NCBI GenBank assembly: GCA_963695645.1
Contig: CAVOHC010000013.1
Location: forward strand, 62,001 to 126,000
Source: DATBGO01 sp963695645
GTDB lineage: Bacteria > Actinomycetota > Actinomycetes > Streptosporangiales > Streptosporangiaceae
DNA: 64,000 nucleotides
Direction: 5' to 3'
The notes beneath the pieces are model-generated. The model was not told the DNA's origin. It searched no databases and worked only from the letters and a program-made list of their open reading frames with translations. Within the stretch, counting starts at the first letter, position 1. Each line of letters opens with the position of its first letter. Positions 1 to 11,449 of the stretch are shown piece by piece. Position numbers and translations under genes: made by a program.

Positions 1-1018
1 GACGCGCTGACCCGGCCGGTGCATCGGAACGGACGGCCCGCGCACCTGAGTCCGGAGACCGAGTTCTACCAGGGCGATGTACGCAACCGCGACCTCGTGA
101 CGAACCTCCTGCGTCGCGTCGATGCCGTCTACCATTTCGCCGCGTACCAGGACTACCTGCCCGACTTCTCGCGATTCTCCGATGTGAACGTGGTCTCGAC
201 GGCCCTGCTCTACGAGATCATCGTGGCGGAGCACCTCGACCTCGCACGGGTCGTGGTTGCATCGTCGCAAGCCGCCATGGGCGAGGGGCTTTACCGGTGT
301 CCGCTCGACGGCGAGCAGGTACCCGGAATGCGCCAGGAGAGCGCCTTCACGACAGGCCAGTGGGATATCCCGTGCCCAGACTGCGGTGGCGCGCTTGAGA
401 TGCGGGCGACGCCCGAGCGGATCTCAAATCCGCAGAACCCCTACGGCATGTCGAAGCTCGGCCAGGAGATGGTGGCCATCAACCTCGGCCGCCGGTACGG
501 CATCCCGACCGCCGCACTCAGGTACAGCATTGTTCAGGGCCCCCGGCAGCCGGTCTACAACGCGTACTCGGGCGCGTGCCGCATCTTCCGCCTGAGTTAC
601 CTGCTGGGCAGGGCGCCGACCCTATACGAGGATGGCGCGGCGATCCGTGACTACGTCAATATCGAGGATGTCGTGGACGCCAACATCCTCGTGCTGGAGG
701 ACCATCGCGCCGCCGGGCAGGTCTTCAACGTCGGCGGCGGCAAGCCGGTGACGACCAGGGAGTTCGCCGACATCGTCAGGCGTCAGTACGCTTCCGGCCA
801 GCAAGGCGCGGTGACCGGCGAGTACCGGTTCGGGGACACCCGCCACATACTTCGGACATCGTGCCCTCCAGGACCTGGGCTGGGCACCGCGGCGGACCTG
901 GCCGACTCGGTTGCGGCTACGCCACGTGGCTCGATGGCATGGACGGCCTCGACGAGGTGCTGGCCGAGGCGAACGCCCGGATGCGGGCCCTCGGGGTTGT
1001 CCGGAGGGCGGGGGGTGA
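1..1018 (+). CDS. NAD-dependent epimerase/dehydratase, dTDP-L-rhamnose 4-epimerase-like (5' partial, 3' end frameshifted)
   Basis: Extended short-chain dehydrogenase acting on a nucleotide sugar. The start and the Rossmann GxxGxxG lie outside the window. Visible are HFAAYQDY, the SSQAAMGEG segment, the catalytic YGMSK (Tyr-x-x-x-Lys) and the C-terminal NVGGGKPVTTREFADI. An insert between substrate-domain strands carries two Cys pairs (RCPLDG and CPDCGG), as in dTDP-L-rhamnose 4-epimerase-type enzymes, so it may bind zinc. The frame is open to about 860. The C-terminus (ALQDLGWAPRR, then WLDGMDGLDEVLAEANARM) then lies in other frames, so there are at least two indels between 860 and 920. The expected stop overlaps the next start as GTGA at 1015-1018, so it forms an operon with the nucleotidyltransferase. 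Family call firm, substrate inferred. Confidence 0.75.
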
Positions 1019-1709
1019 AGGCGTTCCTGCTCGCGGCGGGAGTGGGCAGCCGCCTGCGGCCCATGACCGACGCCACGCCGAAATGCATGCTGTCATCGAC
1101 GGTCAGCCGCTGCTCGATATGTGGCTCGACGCATTCGACCGCGCGGGGGTCGACGAGGTCCTCGTCAATCTCCACCACCTGCCCGATATGGTCGGCGCCC
1201 ACCTGGCCGCGCGCATCAGGCCACCAGGGGTCCGCTCGTCTTCGAGCCGGAGCTGCTCGGCAGTGCTGGGACGCTCATCGCCAACCGGGAGTGGGTCGAG
1301 GGCGAGGAGTTCTTCCTGGCGTGTAACGCCGACAACCTCACGGACTTCGACCTGCGGTCACTCATCGATGCTCACGGGAAAGCGGAGCGATCGCGACCCT
1401 GGCAGTGTTCCACTCCGACAATCCGTCGGCCGGTGGTGTCGTGGAGCTCGATGCCTGCGGCCGGATCATCGGTTTTGCGAGAAGCCCAAGAACCGGTTCC
1501 GACTCGACGAATGCCGGACATGTACGCCTTCCATCCCGCCGTACTCGATGAGATCGACGGCGTGCCCCCCAGGACATTGGCAACGACCTGCTACCACGGC
1601 TGGTGGGCCGGGCCCGGGCCGTGCTTGGTGGAGGGATACTTCCGCGACATCGGTACGCCGACGCTTACCGACGAGCCCAAGAGGAATGGCCCGCAAGGGT
1701 CGCCGATGA
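1015..1709 (+). pseudogene. Sugar-1-phosphate nucleotidyltransferase (frameshifted)
   Basis: Activates a sugar 1-phosphate with an NTP. The N-terminus KAFLLAAGVGSRLRPMTD is the G-x-G-x-R-x-x-P-x-T-x-x-x-P-K signature of the NTP_transferase family (GlmU/HddC-like). GTG at 1015 overlaps the stop of the epimerase. The protein must be assembled from three frames: start to about 1090, then IDGQPLLDMWLDAFDRAGVD up to about 1215, then LVFEPELLGSAGTLIANREW and EEFFLACNADNLTDFDLRSL, then a return for GFAEKPKNRF and GYFRDIGTP near 1640. That needs about four to six single-base indels with no other erosion. With the epimerase and the GHMP kinase it resembles HddC/HddA-type activated-heptose or related sugar pathways. 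The end overlaps the kinase ATG. Confidence 0.65.
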
Positions 1710-2688
1710 TCATCACTCAGACACCTTTGCGGATCGGCCTGGTCGGTGGGGGAACCGACCTCCCGGCTACTACCGGGAGCACGGCGGCCGGGTCCTCGAT
1801 TCGCGCTCGACAAGTACGTTTACGTCATCGTGAAGCAGCGCTTCGACAACGACATCTACGTCAACTACTCCAAGAAGGAGATCGTCTCCCGCGTCGAGGA
1901 CCTCGAGCACGAACTCGTCCGGGAGGCCATGCAGATGACCGGCGTGGCGAGCGGGGTCGAGATCACCACCTCGCCGACATCCCGTCGGCGGGCTCCGGCC
2001 TCGGATCCCCTCTGCGGTGACCGTCGGGTTGCTGCACGCTGTTCGCCTATCAGGGACGGCAGGTGTCGGCCGAGGAGCTTGCCGAGCGGGCATGCACGAT
2101 CGAGATCGAACGCTGCGGAAAGCCCATCGGCAAGCAGGATCAGTACATAGCCGCGCTCGGCGGATCCGCGATATCCGCTTCGGCCCCGGCAAGGACGTGG
2201 TAGCCGAGGAAGTAGTCCTCCGGCAGCTGAGCGCCGGGCCCTCCAGCAGCAGATCATGCTCTTCTATACCGGCATCACCCGGCGTGCGGACCCGATCCTC
2301 GCCGAGCAGAACGCGAATAACGAAACGATCCGGCCCCAGCTCGACCTCCTGCGCGACCTCGCGGGCTTTGCCGTCGAGCGGCTGCGGAGCGGCGACGTCG
2401 ACGCGATCGGGCCTGCGGTGCGCGAGAGCTGGGAAGCCAAGCGGAAGCTGGCGTCCGGGGTGTCGAATGACCAGGTTGACAGCGCGGTCATCCCGGGCGC
2501 TCGACGCAGGCGCGTCGGGCGCCAAGCTGACCGGCGCCGGGGGAGGGGGCTTCCTGCTCGTCATCTGCCCCATGGAGCGGCAGCGCGCCGTGCGCGAGAG
2601 CCTGGCGGACATGCGGGAATTGCCAGTGAAGCTGGATCGGCTTGGCTCACGTGTCGTGCTCAACGTGCTGCGCGATATCTGGGGCTGA
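1706..2688 (+). pseudogene. GHMP-family sugar kinase, HddA-like (frameshifted)
   Basis: ATP-dependent sugar kinase of the D-glycero-D-manno-heptose 7-phosphate kinase/GHMP type. ATG 1706 begins MIITQTPLRIGLVGGGTDLP, the conserved N-terminus of that family. The ATP-binding PSAGSGLGSSSA-type loop is at 1980-2010 but split by a one-base loss. KPIGKQDQYIAALGG is near 2125-2160. The C-terminal SGAKLTGAGGGGFLL motif is near 2510-2560. At least five frame changes are needed; the first, near 1765, looks like loss of one G in a run (expected LPGYYREHGG). The last frame runs cleanly to TGA 2688. The protein sequence is otherwise uneroded, so inactivation is recent or a sequencing artefact. It is the last gene of a three-gene operon, convergent with the aminotransferase. 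Confidence 0.7.
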
Positions 2689-2728
2689 CGTACCGTCGTT
2701 CACGGCGAGGCAACCCGCGGGTCCGCAG

Positions 2729-3835
2729 CTACAGGGCCGACGTTAGCACCGAGACCACGCGCTCCTGCTGCGCCGTGGTGATCTCGGGGAAGAGCGGCAG
2801 GCTTAGCAGCTCTCGCGCGGTGCGCTCGGCAACCGGGAAGGCACCCTGTGAGTATCCCAGCGGGGCGAATGCGGCGGTCAGGTGTATGGGCACCGGATAG
2901 TGAATTCCCGCGCCGATACCAGCCGCGTGCAACTCTTTGAGCACCCGATCCCGCTCTGGCACCCGCACCGTATAGAGGTGCCAGACATGCTCATTGCCAT
3001 CCAGCGTGCGTGGCCGGACGACGGCATCGCAACCAGAAAGCAACTCGTCGTAACGGGCGGCCGCCGCCCGCCGGGCAGCGTTCCACCCGGCCAGCCGCCG
3101 CAGCTTCGCGGACAGCACGACGGCCTGCAGGGTGTCGAGCCTGCTGTTGACTCCGACCACGTCATGCTCGTACTTCCGTGCGGACCCGTGATCCCGGATC
3201 ATCCGCATCCGTGCTGCCACATCGGCCGAGCTGGTAAGCGCCGCACCCGCGTCACCGTAGGCCCCGAGGTTCTTGCCGGGGTAGAAGCTCGTGGCCGCGG
3301 CGTCACCAAGGGCCCCGGCGCTCGTCCCGTTCCGGCGCGCGCCTTGCGCTTGGGCTGCGTCTTCTACCAGCCACAGGCTCATGCGCCCGGCCAGCGGCGC
3401 TAGCCGTTCGACCCGGGCGGCCTGGCCGTAGAGATGCACCGGAATGATCGCCCGGGTGCGTGGCGTCACCGCGGCCTCGACGGCGTCGTTGTCGATCAGG
3501 TAGGTATCATCATCAGCGCAGTCCACGAGAACCGGAGTGGCTCCCGCACGTGAAACGGCCTCGGCGGTCGCAATGAACGTGTTGGCGGGCAGTATGCACT
3601 CATCGCCGACCGCGATTCCAAGCGCGCGCAGTGCGATTTCGATCGCATCAGTACCGTTCGCCATCGCCACGCAATGTGGCACCTGAATGAACTCAGCGTA
3701 TTCACGCTCGAATGCGGCCACCTGCGGACCGCCGATGAAGGCCGTCCGGGCCAGAACTTCTCGCCAGCCCGCAGCGACCTCCTCAGCCACAGCCGCATGC
3801 TGAGCGCCCAGGTCGACAAGCGGAATCGAGTTCAT
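2729..3835 (-). CDS. DegT/DnrJ/EryC1-family sugar aminotransferase
   Basis: PLP-dependent aminotransferase that converts a keto-sugar nucleotide to an amino sugar. The 368-residue length is normal for the family. Seen: N-terminal IPLVDLGAQHAAV, the NGTDAIEIALRALG substrate and PLP loop near residue 60, VEDAAQAQGA (Asp-Ala-Ala cofactor contact), the Schiff-base lysine in SFYPGKNLGAYGDAGA near residue 195, and the HVWHLYTVRVP and GIHYP C-terminal motifs. ATG 3835 gives the standard family start. The frame is fully intact although frameshifted genes lie on both sides, which is notable. It converges on the sugar kinase with a 40-base gap and no obvious hairpin. It probably supplies an amino sugar for the surface-glycan locus; this is consistent with a sugar N-acyltransferase further downstream, but the substrate is unknown. 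Confidence 0.9.
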   Translation of the reverse strand: MNSIPLVDLGAQHAAVAEEVAAGWREVLARTAFIGGPQVAAFEREYAEFIQVPHCVAMANGTDAIEIALRALGIAVGDECILPANTFIATAEAVSRAGATPVLVDCADDDTYLIDNDAVEAAVTPRTRAIIPVHLYGQAARVERLAPLAGRMSLWLVEDAAQAQGARRNGTSAGALGDAAATSFYPGKNLGAYGDAGAALTSSADVAARMRMIRDHGSARKYEHDVVGVNSRLDTLQAVVLSAKLRRLAGWNAARRAAAARYDELLSGCDAVVRPRTLDGNEHVWHLYTVRVPERDRVLKELHAAGIGAGIHYPVPIHLTAAFAPLGYSQGAFPVAERTARELLSLPLFPEITTAQQERVVSVLTSAL

Positions 3836-4303
3836 TTCGCCCCCTTTAGGCTGGTCATCCGGTCAGATTCCACTGCTCAGTGGCCGCTGCCCCGTCAGCG
3901 CGCAACACGGCCTGGCAATCCCGGCGGAAGATCTTCTCCGGGTGGTATGCGCGGGCCCGTTGCCCAGTTTTCTCCCCGACCGTACCAGGGAATTCCGGGC
4001 ACATGCGTGGCCATGGCCACAGCCACGGCCACGGCCACAGCTTCTGAGTACTCGGCGGTGACCTGCGTCTCTCGGCGGTGTGCCGGGCCTGCGGCTGCGG
4101 GTCGGGTGGGCGCTGCGGTGGGCGGGCGCGGGTGTCCTGGGAGCAGAGGCAGCAGGACGCGCCGTTGTTACCGTTTTGCAACCTTCTTTCTGTCATCCAG
4201 CAGGACCCGTTACGAGTCCTAATCTCTGGAAGGTGAGCCCGGTGCACAGATAGGTGGATCGCCGGGATAGGTGGATCGCCGGCTATTGTCCCGGGGGGCG
4301 GAT
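3836..4303. other. Intergenic region between the aminotransferase and secreted-protein cassette A
   Basis: No convincing gene. Short ORFs here are antisense, low-complexity readings. It contains a G/C-rich hexamer run (ccacgg/ccacag) around 4013-4043 and a small inverted repeat, aggac/gtcct, around 4201-4219. It must hold the divergent promoters for the aminotransferase and cassette A, but no clear -35/-10 pair stood out. Confidence 0.5.
4249..4282. repeat. 17-bp direct tandem repeat, two copies
   Basis: The 17-base unit gataggtggatcgccgg occurs twice back to back at 4249-4265 and 4266-4282. It ends about 20 bases before the start codon of the cassette A secreted protein, inside its expected leader. 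It could be a slippage product or a regulatory half-site pair. Confidence 0.8.
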
Positions 4304-7300
4304 ATGTCAATCGTCGGATCTCTGACCCGGCGGACCTTGATCCGACGTTCGGTAACCACCCTGATGCTCATGGTGCTTGTGGGCTCGGTCTTTCTGGTCG
4401 CCGTGAAGCCCGCAGGGGCGGCCAATCCGTGCGGCCCGCCAGTGACCAGCGTGATCGCCTGCGAGAACTCCTTGCCAGGGGACCCGCCCAGCGACTGGCA
4501 GGTCAGCGGGGCGGGGGACCCGACGATCCAGGGCTTCGCCACGTCGATGAGCGTGAACGCCGGGCAGGCCGAGAATTTCAAGATCAACACCCCGTCCAAG
4601 TCGTACCACATCGACATCCTGCGCGTGGGCCCGTACCAGGGGGACGGCGCCCGCTTGGTAGCCGAAGGCCTTGTGCCGACTGCCACGCTGCCGCAGTCCC
4701 AGCCTGCGTGTAAGAACGACAGCGCGCCCGCCGGGCTCACCGAATGCGGTAACTGGGCCGTGTCCGCCTCGTGGCCAGTACCGCCTCATGCCGTGCCCGG
4801 CTTGTACCTGGCCCACCTGAAGCGGGACGACACCACCACAGGAAAGGGCAGCCTCATACCGTTCGTCGTGCGCAACGACGCCAGCCACGAGACGAAGCCG
4901 CCCACCTCGACGATCACGTCACCGGCCACGGGTGACGCCATCCTCCACGGTTCGGCAGTGACCATCAAAGGGACCGCCAGGGGCGCGGGCGGCGGGGCGG
5001 TCGCTGGCGTGGTGATATCGACCGATGGCGGTGCGACCTGGAATCCAGTGACCAAGATGTCCGCCGGGAGCACTTCCGTAACCTGGAGTTACTCGTGGCT
5101 TGCTCATGGCAATCCCAGGCAACGACGACCGCAACCCGGGCCGTCGACGACAGCGGCAACCTGAAGAAACCGGGGCCGGGCGTTACCGCCAACGTGAGCG
5201 AGCCACCGAAGCTGCCGCTGGCACTATTTTAGCCGCTATCACGTAATTTCCTCAAACACCTTTAGCCCTGATCCGACCGGCCAGTGGGGCAGCTTGATCA
5301 ACTGGCCCATCGTCGCGATGCACGGGGAGTGCTGCCCGACGGCAACGTCTTGACCTGGGGGGACAGCGGTGAAGGTACGACACGGCTGACGTGTGGGATC
5401 CGACGACGAACACCTTCACGAGCATTCCGGACGGGTTCGCCAACCCATCATGCGGCGGCAATAACATACTGCCCGACGGCCGCATCATCGCCGTCGGCGG
5501 CGGAGGCATAAACCCCCCCGACGCCAATACCAACGTCACCGGATTCAACGAGACGAACCAGACCTGGGGGCAGCTCGCGAGCAACGCCTTCCCGACCTGG
5601 TATGCCTCGACGACGGTGCTGCCTAACGGCAACCTCCTCCGCCTCGGCGGGGTGGGCGCTGCAACAACGGCAACCCCGAGGTCCCCGAGGAGTTCTCGCC
5701 GGCCACCAACCAGTGGACCACGCTGAGCAACAACCCCACGAAGCTGCCGATGTACCCGTTCAGCTACGTCCGGCCCGACGGCACGGTGGCGGTGACCGGC
5801 GCCACGGAGGTGGAGGAGCCGCTGATGATCTATAACCCCACCACGGAGACCTGGACCACCAGCGATCCGAACGCGGTCGACGGCGGATCGTCAGCGATGT
5901 ACGACACGGGCAAGGTGATCAAGGCGGGCAGTACCTACGGCAGCAACGCGTGGGTAATACCGCCGCGTCGGCAGCTACCGCCTACATCACCGATCTCAGC
6001 CAGGCGACGCCGACGTGGACGCAGACCGGGTCCATGGCCAACCCACGCAGCTACCTCAACCTGACGCCGCTGCCCGACGGCACCGTGCTGGCCACCGGAG
6101 GCGGAACCACGAAGGACGGCAGCAACATAAACGACGGGGTGCTGCCGGCGGAGGACTGGAACCCCGCCACCGGGCAATGGACGACCTGGGCCTCGATGGC
6201 GGTCCCGCGCCTGTACCACTCGATCGCCCTGCTGATGCCCGACGGGCGCGTGCTCGTCGCGGGCACCGGTGACCAACGGCGTCCCCAACGAGAAGACCGC
6301 CCAGATCTTCTCGCCCCCGTACCTGTTCAAGGGCCCCCGGCCGACCATCACCAGCAGCCCGTCCATGGTGCAGTACGGCAGCAACTTCCAGGTCAGCACG
6401 CCGGACGCCTCCTCGATCACCAGCGTGTCGCTGATACGCCCCGCGGCGGTCACCCACTCCTTTGACGAAAGCGCCCGGCGCGTCTCGCTGTCGTTCACGG
6501 TGTCCAACGGCACGCTGAACGTGCAGGCTCCCGCCAACGGCGGCGACGCACCACCAGGCCCCTACATGCTGTTCATCGTCAACAGCAATGGGGTGCCGTC
6601 GGTCGCGTCGTGGGTGAACCTGCCCGCGCCGTACACGGAAGACGCGACCCCGCCGTCCGCGCCGAGCGGGCTCACGGCGACGGCCACCAGCTCCTCGTCG
6701 GTGAGCCTCTCGTGGACGGCATCGACCGACAACGTCGGCGTAACCGGTTACAACATCTTCCGCAACGGCACCCAGATCGGCACCACGACAGCAACCTCCT
6801 ACACCGACAACAGCGTCGTCAGCAACACGCAGTATACCATACACCGTCACCGCCTACGACGCGGCCGGCAACGTCAGCACACCGTCCAACTCCGTCGCCG
6901 TGACAACGCCCCAGGAGCAGTGCCCGTGCAGTATCTGGCAGGACGGGACGCCGACGGGCTCGATCGACGCGACCGATACCAACCCGAGACGCTGGGCGTG
7001 CAGTTCCAGGCGTCCAGCAGCGGGTACATCACCGGGGTCCGGTTCTATAAGGAGTCCGACAACACCGGGGCGCATACCGGGAGCCTGTGGTCTTCTACCG
7101 GGACGTTGCTGGCGACCGGGACGTTCACGGCGAGACCGCGAGCGGGTGGCAGGAGCTGGACTTCTCCGGCCCGGTGGCGGTGACCGCGGGGACGACGTAT
7201 GTGGCGTCGTATTACACCAGTACCGGGCATTACGCGGCCACCAACGGGCTGGCGTCGGCGGTGACGAACGGGCCGCTGACCGCGCTGGCCGGCGGCGGGG

Positions 7301-10300
7301 TCTACGCCTACGGCGCGGCGAACACCTTCCCGACCAACACCTAGAACGCGTCGAACTACTGGGTCGACGTGGTCTACTCACGACGTCGGGTGCCACGGCG
7401 CCGGGGGCGGCGTCGGGAGTGTCGGCGACGGCGGGTAACGGATCGGCGACGGTGAGCTGGACGGCGCCGAGCAGTGGGGGAGTGGATTACTAGTTACAGG
7501 TGACGCCGTATATCGGGTCGGCTGCGCAGACGCCGACACGGTGTCTGGTAGTCCGCCGGCGACGTCGGCGACGGTGAACGGGCTGACGAACGGGACTAGT
7601 TATACGTTCACCGTGTCAGCGACCAACGCGGTCGGTACCGGGCCGGTGTCGTTGCCCTCCAACGCCGAGACCCCCACCGCACCGACGGTGCAGGGAGGCC
7701 GTCGGGGGTGTCGGCGACGGCGGGTAACGGGTCGGCGTCGGTGAGCTGGACGGCGCCGGGCAGCGGGGGCAGCGCGATCACGAGTTATACGGTGACGCCG
7801 TATGTCGGGTCGGCGGCGCAGACGCCGGTGACGGTGTCCGGGAGCCCGCCGGCTACACGGCGACGGTGACCGGGCTGACGAACGGGACCAGTTATACCTT
7901 CACGGTGTCGGCGACCAACGCGGTGGGCACCGGGCCGGCGTCGTCGCCGTCGAATGCGGTGACCCCGGCGGTGGCGCCGGCGGTGACGGGGGTGACGCCG
8001 AGTTCGGGGGCGAGCGGTGTGTCGGTGTCGGTGGCGCCGTCGGCGACGTTCTCGCAGGCGGTGACGCCGAGCACGGTGTCGTTCACGGTGGTGGATTCGG
8101 GCGGGAACAGCGTGGCCGGGTCGGTGGGCTTCAGCGGCGGGAACACGGTGGCGACGTTCACGCCGACGAGCTCGCTGGCGGCGGGCGTCACGTACACGGC
8201 GACGGTGTCGGGGGCGCAGAATGCCTCGGGCACGCCGATGAGCGGCCCGTTCTCGTGGAGTTTCACCACGGCGGGGCCGCCGTGCCCGTGCAGCATCTGG
8301 CAGAACGGGACGCCGACCGGCGCGATCGACGCGACCGATACCAGCCCGCAGACGCTGGGCGTGCAGTTCCGGGCCAGCAGCACGGGTATATCGCCGGGGT
8401 CCGGTTCTACAAGGAGGCCGATAACACCGGGGCGCATACCGGGAGCTTGTGGACCGCCTCGGGACGTTGCTGGCGTCGGGGACGTTCAGCGGCGAGACCG
8501 CCAGCGGGTGGCAGGAGCTGGACTTCTCCGCCCCGGTGGCGGTGACCGCGGGGACGACGTACGTGGCGTCGTACTACACCAGTACCGGGCATTACGCGGC
8601 CACCCCGAACGGGCTGGCCTCGGCGGTGACGAACGGGCCGCTGACCGCGCTGGCCGGCGGCGGGGTGTACGCGTACGGCTCGGCGAACACCTTCCCGACC
8701 AACACCTGGAACGCGTCGAACTACTGGGTCGACGTGGTGTACTCGCAGTCGGCGGGTGCCACGCCGCCGGCGGTGACGAGCGTGACGCCCGGTTCGGGGG
8801 CGACGGGTGTGGCGGTGTCGGTGGCGCCGTCGGCGACGTTCTCCCAGCCGGTGACGCCGGGCACGGTGTCGTTCACGGTGAAGGACTCGGGCGGGAACAG
8901 CGTGGCCGGGACGGTGAGCTTCAACGCCGCGGACACGGTGGCGACGTTCACGCCGACCAGTTCGCTGGCCGGGAGCACCACCTATACCGCGACGGTGTCG
9001 GGGGCGCAGAATGCCTCGGGGACGCCGATGAGCAGGCCGTTCTCGTGGAGCTTCACCACCGGCGCGGTGGCCCAGTGCCCGTGCAGCATCTGGCAGGACG
9101 GGACGCCGACCGGCTCGATAGACGCGGCTGATACCAGCCCGCAGACGCTGGGCGTGCAGTTCCAGGCGTCCAGCAGCGGGTACATCACCGGGGTCCGGTT
9201 CTACAAGGAGTCCGATAACACCGGGGCGCATACCGGGAGCCTGTGGTCTTCTACCGGGACGTTGCTGGCGACCGGGACGTTCAGCAATGAGACCGCGAGC
9301 GGGTGGCAGGAGCTGGACTTCTCCGGCCCGGTGGCGGTGACCGCGGGGACCACTATGTGGCGTCGTATTTCACCAGTACCGGGCATTACGCGGAGACCGA
9401 GAACGGGCTGGCGTCGGCGGTGACCAACGGGCCGCTGACCGCGCTGGCCGGCGGCGGGGTCTACGCCTACGGCTCGTCGAACACCTTCCCGACCAACACC
9501 TTGAACGCGTCGAACTACTGGGTCGACGTGGTGTACTCGCGACGTCGGGTGCCACGGTGCCGGGGGTGCCGTCGGGGGTGTCGGCGACGGCGGGTAACGG
9601 GTCGGCGACGGTGAGCTGGACGGCGCCGAGCAGCGGGGGCAGCGCGATCACCAGTTATACGGTGACGCCGTATGTCGGCTCGGCGGCGCAGACGCCGGTG
9701 ACGGTGTCCGGGAGCCCGCCGGCGACGACGGCGACGGTGACCGGGCTGACGAACGGGACCAGTTATACCTTCACGGTGTCGGCGACCAACGCGGTGGGCA
9801 CCGGGCCGGCGTCGTCGCCGTCGAATGCGGTGACTCCGGGTGTGGCGCCGGCGGTGACGGGCGTGACGCCGGGTTCGGGGGCGAGCGGGGTGGCGGTGTC
9901 GGTGGCGCCGTCGGCGACGTTCTCGCAGGCGGTGACGCCGGGCACGGTGTCGTTCACGGTGGTGGATTCGGCCGGGAACAGCGTGGCCGGGTCGGTGGGC
10001 TTCAGCGGCGGTAACACGGTGGCGACGTTCACGCCGACCAGTTCGCTGGCGGCGAGCGCCACGTACACGGCGACGGTGTCGGGGGCGCAGAATGCCTCGG
10101 GGACGGCGATGAGCGGCCCGTTCTCGTGGAGTTTCACCACCGCGGGCCGCCGTGCCCGTGCAGTATCTGGCAGGACGGGACGCCGACCGGCGCGGCGGAC
10201 GCGGCCGATACCAGCCCGAAGACCCTGGGCGTGCAGTTCCAGGCGGCCAGCAGCAGGGTATATCGCCGGGGTCCGGTTCTACAAGGAGGCCGATAACACC

Positions 10301-11421
10301 GGCGCGCATATCGGCAGCTTGTGGACTTCCTCGGGGACGTTGCTGGCGTCGGGGACGTTCAGCAACGAGACCGCGAGCGGGTGGCAGGAGCTGGACTTCT
10401 CCGCCCCGGTGGCGGTGACCGCGGGGACCACGTACGTGGCGTCGTACTACACCAGTACCGGGCATTACGCGGCGACCACGAACGGGCTGGCGTCGGCGGT
10501 GACCAACGGGCCGCTGACCGCGCTGGCCGGCGGCGGGGTCTACGCGTACGGCTCGGCGAACACCTTCCCCACCAGCACCTATAGCGCGTCGAACTACTGG
10601 GTTGACGTGGTGTACTCGCAGTCGGCGGGTGCCACGCCGCCGGGGGTGACGACGGTGACGCCCGGTTCGGGGGCGACGGGTGTGGCGGTGTCGGTGGCGC
10701 CGTCGGCGACGTTCTCCCAGCCGGTGACGCCGGGCACGGTGTCGTTCACGGTGAAGGACTCGGGCGGGAACAGCGTGGCCGGGTCGGTGAGCTTCAACGC
10801 CGCGGACACGGTGGCGACGTTCACGCCGACCAGCTCGCTGGCCGGGAGCACCACCTATACCGCGACGGTGTCGGGGGCGCAGAATGCCTCGGGGACGCCG
10901 ATGAGCAGCCCGTTCTCGTGGAGCTTCACACCGGCGCGGTGGCCCAGTGCCCGTGCAGCATCTGGCAGGGCGGGACGCCGACGGGCTCGGTCGACGCGGC
11001 CGATACCAGCGCGCTGACGCTGGGGGTGCAGTTCCAGGCGGCCAGCAGCGGGTACATCACCGGGGTCCGGTTCTACAAGGAGTCCGATAACACCGGGACG
11101 CATACCGGGAGCCTGTGGTCTTCTACCGGGACGCTGCTGGCGACCGGGACGTTCAGCAACGAGACCGCGAGCGGGTGGCAGGAGCTGGACTTCTCCAGCC
11201 CGGTGGCGGTGACCGCGGGGACGACGTACGTGGCGTCGTATTTCACCAGCACGGGGCATTACGCGGCGACCCCGGACGGGCTGGCGTCGGCGGTGACGAA
11301 CGGGCCGCTGACCGCGCTGGCCGGCGGCGGGGTCTACGCCTACGGCTCGGCGAGCACGTTCCCGACCAGCACCTAGAACGCGTCGAACTACTGGGTCAAC
11401 GTGGTCTACTCGACCTCATAA
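4304..11421 (+). pseudogene. Cassette A: giant secreted multidomain protein (kelch/galactose-oxidase-like, fibronectin III, DUF4082, Ig-like repeats), many frameshifts and in-frame TAGs
   Basis: ATG 4304 follows a G-run and starts a signal peptide (basic TRRTLIRR, hydrophobic core, AGAAN cleavage region). Next is an N-terminal domain shared with cassette B (IACENSLPGDPPSDWQVSG), then directly PPTSTITSP and STDGGATWNP. The large dimethylformamidase-beta-like core present in B is missing here. From about 5280 to 6640 a kelch/galactose-oxidase-like propeller follows (LPDGNVLTWGD, LPDGRIIAVGGGG, PRLYHSIALLMPDGRVLVAG) with its C-terminal early-set domain (FSPPYLFKGPRPTI). After a fibronectin-III domain (6650-6905) come five DUF4082 copies alternating with fibronectin-III and Big_5 Ig-like domains. 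Roughly 20 frame changes and TAG codons at 7342 and 11374 interrupt it. The final stop is TAA 11419. Likely extracellular and carbohydrate-related; broken as it stands. Confidence 0.75.
6921..11415 (+). repeat. DUF4082 domain repeats of cassette A (five copies) with interspersed fibronectin III and Big_5 Ig-like repeats
   Basis: Each DUF4082 copy is about 465 bases, starts at CPCSIWQ and ends at NYWVDVVYS. Starts are near 6921, 8283, 9076, 10153 and 10948. Shared landmarks are GYITGVRFYKE, ETASGWQELDFS and LAGGGVYAYG. Fibronectin III repeats (GVSATAGNGSATVSWTAP to SSPSNAVTP) lie near 7394-7670, 7700-7975 and 9557-9835. Big_5-type Ig repeats (VAPSATFSQ to PFSWSFTT) lie near 7981-8275, 8765-9060, 9850-10145 and 10645-10935. 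Copies are near-identical at the DNA level, so they are young duplications or homogenised by conversion, and they are a hazard for short-read assembly. Confidence 0.85.
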
Positions 11422-11449
11422 GGGCGCCACGCCGTGAACGGAGCATGTC

